Of a stretch of 64,000 bases of DNA, positions 55,754 through 64,000 are shown one piece after another. The notes under the pieces are model-generated. The model was not told the origin of the DNA. It worked only from the letters and a program-made list of their open reading frames with translations, and made no database searches. The DNA comes from Pseudoneurospora amorphoporcata (lineage: Eukaryota > Ascomycota > Sordariomycetes > Sordariales > Sordariaceae): NCBI GenBank assembly GCA_033297205.1, contig MU859108.1:1-64000 (forward strand), given 5' to 3'. Position 1 is the stretch's first letter. Each line of letters starts with the position of its first letter. Made by a program: the position numbers and the translations under genes.

Positions 55754-57127
55754 CTTGCTGTCTAACTGGGCCTTACATGCAATGGACGATGGAAGGAACA
55801 GGACGGTGGGCTAGCAGTCACGGTCCAGTCACGATATCAGCGCTCAGCTGGAAGCGGCTCACAAAGTCCGAAGTTATCAGCAGCAATGATTTCAACTTGC
55901 GACTTATTGCTTATCATCACAGGCGGGTCAATTATGGCATAGGAGAGGGAGGGCGAGTTGACCACGATAGGTGAACATGTCTAGGTTCTCAACAAGGTTG
56001 AAACCGGGATTGCTGGGCAGGTTGCTTGTTTACTTATCTGCTTCAGTACGTGGATCTATCAAGCTTACCACAAACCTATTCAGTTGGCACATAGTGATGG
56101 AGAAGAGATCAGAGTGGAAAACACGTTCTTCGGGTAGCTAGCAAGGACACGAAGTCGATAGAAAAACGTGCATTTCGAAGATCGCGATTCACAGTCCTCT
56201 CTCTAGCTCAGATAATTTTGCAGCAGTTTTCCTTAATTAATCTTCAATCATCCTTGTACATGTCCACTGTCTTTTGGAAGATCTGCCGAGCCATGAAGAT
56301 AACAGTAGACAAAGGATCGCGAGAGCAAAGCAAACGCCGGTCATTATCTGGAAATGCATCCTAACATCCCCGCTGGCCTTCCAATCTTTCTTTTTCACTG
56401 AATCCGAGCCCCGGGAATGCCGGCTTTGACTCCATTGTCCGGAGCTCGGATGTCCTTGCCCGCTGATGTGGCGGACATGGATTTGATGGAACGCCATCCG
56501 AATAACTGCATTTTAACTGACAGCAGCCATGACGAATATCTTGTGCCTTCCGTCTAATATTCACAGAGCAAACACTGACGCACAATTTGGCTTGGACAAA
56601 AGAATGCAACACGTCAAACGAAATACAAGCGCTCCCTATCTCAGGCAGCATAACCGGTCACACGGGGATTGAGAACAATAGCAGGGCTGGATAGACTCGA
56701 TTCTTATTCAGTCGTACATATTCAGCAAAGAATCAATAATACCAATACCCCATTCACCAGATGTTTTGTCTTCTATATGTCCCTCCTTCTGTCATCCTCT
56801 CGCTTCTTCTACCGAGCCACAATCAACTAACACCATCCACATCCCAACAACTTCCCCCTCGCACATATCACAAAGCAACCTCTTCCGTCTGTCAACGAGT
56901 GACCAAACAACAAGCACAACAAGGCATCGCAGCATCTCCTCATCCATCCTCAGTCGTATCTCACCTGTGATCTCCACCTCACCAACCTTCCACGCCTTCC
57001 CGGCCGCTCCACCATCGACGGTAATTCCTCACCGAACACACCACAACCCTTCCACCACCTCTCCCTCCAGCCCTTCAAGACTGCCATCAGAAAATAGCGC
57101 AGTAACAAGCCAGAAAACAAAGCCAAA
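55754..57127. other. spacer upstream of the low-complexity nuclear-type gene
   Basis: The first kilobase holds nothing I can support. From about 56760 the plus strand is a C/A- and pyrimidine-rich leader typical of fungal genes, leading into the ATG at 57128. Confidence 0.4.
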
Positions 57128-58369
57128 ATGGGTCGCTCAGGCTACGACATGCCCAACTTCCGCTCCTCCAACTCCGATCCCAACGCGACGCCGCCCCGCA
57201 AAGCCGGCATGGGCTTAATTGTCCCGAACCCCTCCTGGCCACAACAGGATCCAAAAGGAAAAGGGAAGGAGCGCGCCGATGCGTCTTCTGGCTCTGCCGG
57301 TGGGACTCACCAAACTCATCACGCGCATCTGCCTCCCGTTCGAAGGAGTGCCGATTTCCGCGAAGCTGTGGTTGAGCCCTTTCCAGAGCTGCCTCAGAGC
57401 CAGAGGCACCATCGTGGATTTGGACTTAATGTGGGTCCTCGAACCTACATTCCGGTTGGCGCTGGAGGTAGTGGTGGCAGTCGCGCTCGCCCTCGAGCAC
57501 TGGAGCTGGCGGGTGGTAGTGCCAATAACCCCATTGATGTCGATGTGGGCAGCACATCTTCTTCCTCGTCGGCTGCTGGGTTTGCTAGCTCTGGTGATGG
57601 CATGAGCGATGATGACCTAAAGACCCCTCGTGCTTCGCAGTTCGCGCTGCCCGATCAACCCCCCAGGACTGCTTCTCGGTCGTCCCAACACCCTTTACAA
57701 CCTCAACACTCTCAAGCTTACTACCAGGGAAACAGACAGTACGACCATCTCCCTGCTCCTCGACGTGTCCTCCCCTCGCAAGCCTCTCAATTCGGGTTTA
57801 CTACCAATAACAACGGCAGCGGCGGCGGCGGCGGCAACTCCCAGTCCAAGTCCCAGGGCTCGCAACACGCCACCAACTTTAGCGCCCCTCCTTCGGCCTC
57901 ATCTAGGCACGGTGCCTTTACATCGGATACTTCTCAGCCACCGCAGTTATATGGCTCGATGAGCTCTGGTACCGGCGCCTATGACTTTCGCTCCTCCTCC
58001 TCCTCCTCTTCCGGGATGACCAACGCAAGGGGCATGGCAACCCCAAACCCAGGCCAGATGGGGTTTTCCCCGGGACTGAGCCCGATGTCCACCGCGGCTA
58101 CCACACCCAGAGCCATCCCCGGACCGCCGCCCGGGTTCCCGCCCGGGTTCAGTACCAGATTCCCGCCCGGATTCAATACCAGATTCCCGCTCGGGTTCAA
58201 TACCGGACCTCTTGATGGAGCCGGATCCAGACCAAGACTCGAAGCCCGCGGCTTTCCTTTCTTTCCGCCGCAACCACCAACCCAGGCCGGGAAAGATCGG
58301 CGCAGAAAGGCGGCGCTCGATGCTGGGTTCGAGGAGTTGTTGGCCAAGAGGCAGAAGCGCAACCACTAG
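57128..58369 (+). CDS. low-complexity protein with SIM-like motif, PPGF repeats and basic C-terminus
   Basis: A single exon of 413 residues with good start context (CCAAAATGGG). Nearly the whole protein is disordered: Ser-, Gly-, Gln- and Pro-rich with poly-Ser and poly-Gly runs. NNPIDVDVG resembles a SUMO-interacting motif (hydrophobic core with acids). A run of PPGF(S/N)TRF repeats near residues 335-357 is encoded by a 24-bp tandem repeat. The C-terminus is short and charged, with KDRRRKAALDAGFEELLAKRQKR, a probable nuclear localisation signal and helix that may be the conserved functional part. No enzyme domain is present. A nuclear or RNA-linked regulatory role is inference. Confidence 0.65.
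   Translation: MGRSGYDMPNFRSSNSDPNATPPRKAGMGLIVPNPSWPQQDPKGKGKERADASSGSAGGTHQTHHAHLPPVRRSADFREAVVEPFPELPQSQRHHRGFGLNVGPRTYIPVGAGGSGGSRARPRALELAGGSANNPIDVDVGSTSSSSSAAGFASSGDGMSDDDLKTPRASQFALPDQPPRTASRSSQHPLQPQHSQAYYQGNRQYDHLPAPRRVLPSQASQFGFTTNNNGSGGGGGNSQSKSQGSQHATNFSAPPSASSRHGAFTSDTSQPPQLYGSMSSGTGAYDFRSSSSSSSGMTNARGMATPNPGQMGFSPGLSPMSTAATTPRAIPGPPPGFPPGFSTRFPPGFNTRFPLGFNTGPLDGAGSRPRLEARGFPFFPPQPPTQAGKDRRRKAALDAGFEELLAKRQKRNH
58142..58206 (+). repeat. 24-bp coding tandem repeat (PPGF/STRF unit)
   Basis: About 2.7 copies of a 24-base unit differing at a few positions, keeping frame and encoding PPGF(S/N)TRF. Confidence 0.85.
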
Positions 58370-59649
58370 AGGGAGCGGAAGTAAATTTGTGGGTCCCTTT
58401 ACTTCCTGAGGACCTGAGGTGGAAAGGTACGGAATACTAACTGGCTGATTTTTGCAGGTCTTCGATTTCAAACCCAGCAGCCATAGTTGATTGCAACAAA
58501 CTAACCTCTTGCCCAGAGGTTCTCCTTGCACTCGCATCGGCCGGTCGCTATTGCCGGCCCATCATCACCACTCCCAGTCCAAGCGGAAGAAGTGTCCGCA
58601 AAGGTCTTCCCGGAAAAACCAAATGGCTTTTTTGCTTTCAGTTTTATTTCGGCTTTTAGACGATGGGTCTAATAGGTAGCATCGCTTTCTGTTCTGTTTC
58701 TCCCCCTCCCCCCTTCTCCTTTTCTCCCTTTTTTTCCCTTCTTCTCTGCGTAACTGTCTACCAAATCCATGCCTAGCAAGGTCTAGGCATGACCTTCACA
58801 CTTTCACAACAGACGTTCAGGCCAGTCCAAAACGCATTTTTCTTCTCTTGTAGGGCTTTCAGGCCTTGGAAAAATGCATATGAACTTGGACCCAACACAT
58901 TCTTGACAACTTGACATCCATTTTACATTCTTCTTTCGGCGTTCATAGTTCCATATGACGGCTTCGCTGGTTGAGTAACCGGCACGATACACAAGTTTCC
59001 AAGGCCCTTTGAAGATCGTAGTCTCGGTCGTAACATGGATCCTCGCAAAGTTCTCCGGCCTCAAAGAGCACCTCCTGGTATGTATGATAGTCATCCTCAG
59101 CCCTGGACAGGTGATCGGGACTGTCGTCGTGGTTATATTTAACCTGGCATGACGATGCTGTCGATAGTTTCTCGTGATTTCGCAGTCGAAGTCGAATGCT
59201 GTGGAACTGAGAAAAGTGCGAATAAGCCAGCGAGCTTAACATGCCGAACCGGGTTCGATCAGTCTCAAAGAATCAAAAATCCAAAACTCGTCACAAAATT
59301 GTAGATTGTTTTCCCAGTAGATAGTTGGTAGATGCCGGTTTTGATTTCTGACCCAATCACCCAGATAACTGCGCTCTGGATCACGCTCTTATATCATTAC
59401 AAAGCAGTATGCCATCCCACCGTCCCCGTCCAGACTCCGTGTTCCCCGCTAACAAAAGTAATTTTCTTGTGCCGTCGAAAGCTTTTTGCCTTTGCCGGCA
59501 TTGAATTTTGTCTACCCCAGATGTATTTGCTCAAAAATATCTACGAAACACCAGCATAAAGCAGTGATGCTTGCTGCTCTGCTCTGTATCCTTTTGTCAC
59601 GTCACTCATCAATACTAGAGGTAGCATCACGACTTGAAAGTCCGAGACA
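58370..59649. other. convergent spacer
   Basis: Holds the 3' ends of two convergent genes. A long pyrimidine tract lies at about 58690-58745. No gene supported. Confidence 0.4.
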
Positions 59650-61045
59650 TTACACGTCGCCACCATTCCAGTCCACAAACGTGTCGTGATCGTTATTCAC
59701 GAGTGGATCAGGCTCGGTGTCGAACTCCTTGGGCTTTTCTGCCTGTGGTTGATAAAAGATGAGGGGGTTTTCGTTCTGTAGTGCATATTTCAAGTAGAGC
59801 GAGCCTGACTCGTCAGAGCCAAGGGCCTGCTGTGATAGGCTGTTGTACATGTTATCGAAATGCTCAAAAGAGCCATCGACATAACTGGGATAGAACTGAG
59901 GCTCGCTCGCCATCTGGTTTACACCCTCCGTGGCTGGTTTCGGGGGAGCGGCGAGGTGGCCTGGCGGTGTTGTCGAAATCACGGACATTGCTGACTGTGG
60001 AGTAAGAGGGGCATCTGATCTCATTGAGGCAACGGATGACCGTCGATAGCGATGCTGCATTAACGTAGAGTTCGCGGAGTTGTCGAAGTTATCGTGGCCA
60101 AAGGTCGGAGTGGGAAGTCCGGGTAGCGGAGGTGTGCCATCACCGACGCTTGGTGTCAGAGACGGAGGAGTCGGAAACTCGGACATTGACGAGTTTCTTG
60201 TGTGAGGACCGGCAGGGCGGTGGGAGACGGATACAGTTGGCGAGTTTGTTGCTATGGGCGGGACAACAGGAAGTGACTGTGTCCTCTGTCCAAGGCCATG
60301 GGGCATATCAGGGGCTGCTGAGTTTCCCGAGGTTGCTGATGCTAAAGGGACGTTTGGGGCTGACTGTGTCCTCTCGTGGAACTGCCGCATGCCATGGTTT
60401 GGCGGGAGACCGTAGGAAGGAGCTGAGTTCATAGTCATCGTCGTCATTGTTCGCTGCTGCTGGGGCGTGGGCATGTGCTGCGGTACAAGAGGCATCCTTG
60501 GAGGTCGGAGTAGAGTTGGTAGACTTCCAAAGGCCGCTGCAAATTGGGCATCGACTCTCTGGTAATGCTGCTCCAGAGCAACATTCTGAAAGCTGACGGC
60601 GGAATACGGCAGCCGGGCTGTTCTGGGTTCATCTTCCTCCTCGTACATGGCGTCATTCAAAACAGCCTCCGTGGTGATCTTGAAGCCCTTACCGGTACGC
60701 TTCTTGTGGATTTCAGATGCCAGCCTGGCCGACTGGATACGGGCCTCGAGACTGCGGTCTGAGCGGCGTGATGCTGCGACATAGGCTCGCTCCTGGTTGG
60801 CTTCGTGGGATCGAGCATCTTGAGGCTTTTGTGGGGTTAGCTTTGCTGGTCGTGGATTCGTGGGAAATGTTGAATGGTCAACGTACCTTTGCCTTTGCCT
60901 TCTCCGTTCGGCCCGCCACAACCTTTGACCTAGCTTTATCTGATGTGTTCACCTCGATGCTGTCCTGTGTCGTCTGGTTTGGTGGGCTGGCTTGGGAAAT
61001 GCTCCCTCGCCTCTGCTTGCTGGCCCTTGCATCTCTCGGTGCCAT
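59650..61045 (-). CDS. conserved fungal protein of unknown function with 14-3-3-type motifs
   Basis: Two exons on the minus strand: 60887-61045 and 59650-60825 (444 residues). The 61-nt intron has GTACGT, GCTAACC and AG, in phase 0. The start is the ATG at 61045; the upstream in-frame extension begins at a TTG. The N-terminal third is basic and helical (SLEARIQSARLASEIHKKRTGK), running into GFKITTEAVLNDAMYEEEDE (about 101-120), which I take as the conserved core. The rest is Pro/Ser/Thr/Gln-rich and likely disordered. Two RTQSxP sites (Ser about 208 and 237) fit 14-3-3 mode-1 binding, and YRRSSVAS (about 313-320) fits a PKA site. The last residues DTFVDWNGGDV form an acidic tail. Probably a phospho-regulated cytosolic or nuclear factor; no enzyme domain is seen. 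Confidence 0.7.
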
Positions 61046-64000
61046 CGCTGATGCCTGTCTAGGGACCCTTTCTTCGGACTCTGTTAATACGAATAGTCCC
61101 GGTAGGCCAATTGATGGCAGACTGGGCAGGCTAGAAATAGAGGGTCTGAGAGACAAGTTATGTGTGCCTAGGCCTCGGTGGTAGGGTAGTCGTGCCGTGT
61201 GAATAGTGTGGGTTGTCGAAGGGTGGTTCGCCAAGTGTTATTCGAGAGTGCCGAGGAATTCACAATGGAACGATAGTTCACGGAGCGGTGGAGCGAGTAT
61301 GAGAGGTTTCGTACGGGACACTTGAGCCCGCGGTAATGGTATATTAAGAATAGCAGTAGTAGGGTTGATGATGGCTGTTGAACCTCGTGGGCCGTAGTAG
61401 TAGCGGAGATGGGTAGTACGAGGGGTAATTGAAACTGGTGGTTGGGGATTGTCAACTTCAGTTGTGTACCGGTGGGAAAAGATTTGGGGCAAGCGGGGGT
61501 TTGGTAGGAGAGCAAACGGTGTTTTATTTCGACGCTGGGAACCTGACGTGGTTGCAGGTCTGTTCCATTTGCGGTCAGTACGGCGGATGTGTAACGAACC
61601 CGGCCAAGATCGGGATCTGGCACAAGTCGGTAAGGTACCTTTGACGCAAGCCTAGCGGAGACATCCATGGAGGTGGAAAAGGTAAGGTAGGTACAGTAGG
61701 TACCCTCGCTGACACCCTCGCTCTGTACAGTCCACACTACGCAGTAGATCACTCCTGACCTCCTCGCAACTTGCTCTGTGGGTAATTTAATGCCTGCCGG
61801 ATACCTCTACTCTAAACCTACCTCATTGGCTTTTTCGGCCTGGGGCGAATCCAACGTCGTGTTTCTCGTCCCGGGCTCCTTGTTCCTGGAAGTGCTCACT
61901 ACCTTAAGTGTAAGCAGAAAAGCGTACACTAGAGGTAACAGTTGCTCCGGATGAGGGGAGAACAGGATTTGAGGACGCCTCCTCCCTAGGTAGGTAGGTA
62001 CCTGGAGCTACCGCAGCAGTCGTGGATACGGAAACTAGCCGGCAACAGGGAGAACAGGGGGTTAGGGACTGACGTTAGGACAGCGTCGACTGCCGTCGTT
62101 CCTGGGACGGGCGGAGAGTCTCAAGGGACTCGAGGAAGTGGGCGGCGTTGTTTCCGTCCGGTCTGTGGTCGACGGGATTGGCTGTGTCTGGTTGCTCGTT
62201 CGATCCCACAGAGCCGCTGACAGACAACAAGAGCACCCGCCGAGTGTTGATCGACGGGATCTCGATGCCGATTGTGGTTGCAAACTCTCAAGGGCCGTGC
62301 TGGCGGGGGCTTTGTTAACGTCGCCAGTCGTGGTTTAAGTACCGACCAGGGCCAGAGAAGGCACTGTGGGACTGTGCGGCTGTGCGGGGCTAGAATCCAA
62401 TCATATAATTGCTAGTGGCGGCTGCAGTGGAGCTTCCCATTGAATGTACGTACCCCTCGACTGGTCCACTTGAGGTGTCCATTGCCCCGCTCTAATTTCG
62501 CAACTTGGGTACCTTTTCAGAAGTTGAGCTTCGGCCTAGAGTATCATGATGTACCGGTATATTCATTCAGCTTTCATGTGCTTGCTGCACTCCTTTTGAC
62601 TATACTTCATCCAGAGCCGGCGGAACATAGTCCCGTCGTTGAGAATCCAGCTGGCCCTTCCGGGTGCGGGGGGACTCAGGACTGGACATGCCAGGACCAG
62701 GTCTATCCGGCACCTCGCAGCTTGCATGCCGAGCTCAAGCTCAAGGCACTGTGTAAGCTCGTCTGATATTGAAGCTCTGTTTTGGTTACGATTTCGACAA
62801 GGTCTAGAATCCTCGTGTAGCTTACAGTACGTGTGGTTATCTTGGTGTCTCGCGTAGATCACAACTCAATTCGGCCAGTACGTCTCCGACTCTGTGGACA
62901 GCAGCCAATGTCGATCAACCTCTTGTAAACCAGATGAGCTCGAGTAGCATCAACAAAGCATTCCCCTCATCCTGGTTGCCGGCCGCTATGTACGCAGTAC
63001 CGGTAGTAGCAGTGCTGGTCCCGCTACGTCATGTTGACGCTACAGCCTCAAAGCTGTTATTGGGTGGAAGAAGAAACGTAGCAGGGAGGTTATCGATAGG
63101 ATCGTCAGTCCTCATCTTTCCATGCCTTACTTACCTTGTACGATCCAACAGACTGTAATTGACAGCAACTTGTGGAGTCCCGCAAAGGGCTAGTGCATGT
63201 CTGCACCTGCTTGACCCAATTGCCCGGGCGTCTCCAAGCGATGGTGATGGCTTCAGATGAAGCAGCACCTGGACGCTGGCCAAGCAAGAATTAGGTCTAG
63301 GGTCCAGGGGTAGCTGGGCGTGGAATTCAGGCAGCTGGGCAGAGTGTCATTAAGTTGAACAACAACAGAGATGAGGTTGTGTGCGAATTAAGGTATGGCT
63401 TAACCGTGAACAGGCAGAGCGCAACAATGGCAAGTTCCGGGTGTAACTTCAAATCGAGATGGCGATTATCAAGTCGGTGATCCCGAACTGCCGGGGGAGC
63501 CGGGCGACCAAGAAAACAGATAACACTGTGTATCTTCCAAACGAATGCATTCCATCGAGGTTTTTCTATCGCCGCTTCCGTGCTCCTGATCGTTGAAGGG
63601 GGCTTTTGGCTGCCGTTTATTAGGTACTCACCGTTCCCGTCGTTGTTGCACTTTGTTCTCCACCGCTCGAAAGATAGTCGGAGCACTAGCTCCGGTTAAA
63701 ACAACCAAGAAAGGATTAGTGCGCATTAGAAACAACAGGAGACGTGCCAGTTTGGGAATGCACTAACAATTCTCCAACTCCACTAGGTGCTGACACTTTC
63801 GCTGGGCCAATGAGACACCACCGAGTCCGACACATCGCTGAATCCGTACCAGTTGTTCTCCGCTCAGAAGCTTTCCTCTCCTTGGCCTTGTTGCGTTTCC
63901 ATTCATTGCTTCAATTCAGTGCTTCCAACCTCTGCAGGTTCAAATTCGGCTACAACGCTGCTATGTTGAGCGGTTAGGAGAAATGCTTTCAATGCCTCTA
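61046..64000. other. 3 kb right-end region without supported gene
   Basis: The first part is the promoter of the preceding minus-strand gene and carries dense TAGG/GGTACC runs near 61680-61705 and 61986-62002. Short frames further on show no domain or splice structure. The window may end before the next gene. Confidence 0.45.

Noticed and set aside
61980..62070. Telomere-like GGTTAGGG near TAGG runs
   Set aside because: Only a single match to the TTAGGG unit, not a tandem array; the TAGG runs recur in other spacers and are not telomeric.

Overview
The window is nuclear DNA of a filamentous ascomycete, most likely a Sordariomycete of the Neurospora/Podospora/Chaetomium kind. The signs are short introns of about 47-92 nt with GTAAGT-like donors, CTAAC/CTGAC branch points close to CAG/TAG acceptors, GC-rich coding DNA between long AT-richer spacers with pyrimidine-rich leaders, and a fungal gene set: cell-wall alpha-1,3-glucan synthase, GPI-anchored alpha-amylase, DFG5-type GH76 mannosidase, cytochrome P450 and an ACS-family MFS permease. 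There is no bacterial operon structure and no CRISPR array, and I recognised no rRNA or tRNA gene. Several genes are spliced; the exon joins given in the entries were worked out by hand from splice sites, reading phase and protein-family continuity.

Layout. 1-540 is AT-rich, TA-rich and possibly RIP-mutated. 1245-2981 (+) encodes an SRA/YDG-domain protein. 3766-5532 (-) is an FAD-dependent dehydrogenase, 7248-7727 (-) a small secreted eight-cysteine protein, and 8537-10294 (-) a mitochondrial D-lactate dehydrogenase. 12071-13617 (+) is a GPI-anchored GH76 protein of the DFG5/DCW1 type. 15615-17585 (+) is a five-exon cytochrome P450. 18274-18955 (-) is a four-exon gene, broken into pieces too short to stand out as ORFs; its 163-residue protein has all six cysteines in Cys-Pro-hydrophobic motifs. 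21943-23693 (-) GPI-anchored alpha-amylase and 28692-36079 (+) alpha-1,3-glucan synthase are divergent neighbours around a 5 kb spacer and form a probable cell-wall alpha-glucan pair. 37440-39091 (-) is an MFS permease and 40546-41382 (-) a mitochondrial beta-carbonic anhydrase.

43993-55753 is the most unusual part. A DUF7708-like protein, resembling the N-terminal domain of fungal NLR/STAND proteins but lacking the NTPase, sits beside a locally expanded family that I do not recognise. It has a divergent pair (A, 45803-46672 -; B, 47494-48617 +), a decayed copy (C, about 48820-49606) and a fourth copy (D, 54802-55753 +). A and D have first exons of exactly the same length, and A, B and D share an intron at the same position and phase. 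A small gene with an N-myristoylation signature (52506-52811) lies inside the cluster. The right end carries two low-complexity, probably nuclear or regulatory proteins (57128-58369 + and 59650-61045 -); 61046-64000 has no gene I can support.

Themes: cell-wall building and remodelling (AGS, amylase, GH76), metabolism (D-LDH, FAD dehydrogenase, P450, carbonic anhydrase, permease), and a fast-evolving accessory block at 44-56 kb. The best candidates for something undescribed are the CP-repeat protein at 18.3-19.0 kb and the paralogue cluster with the NLR-like domain protein at 44-56 kb.
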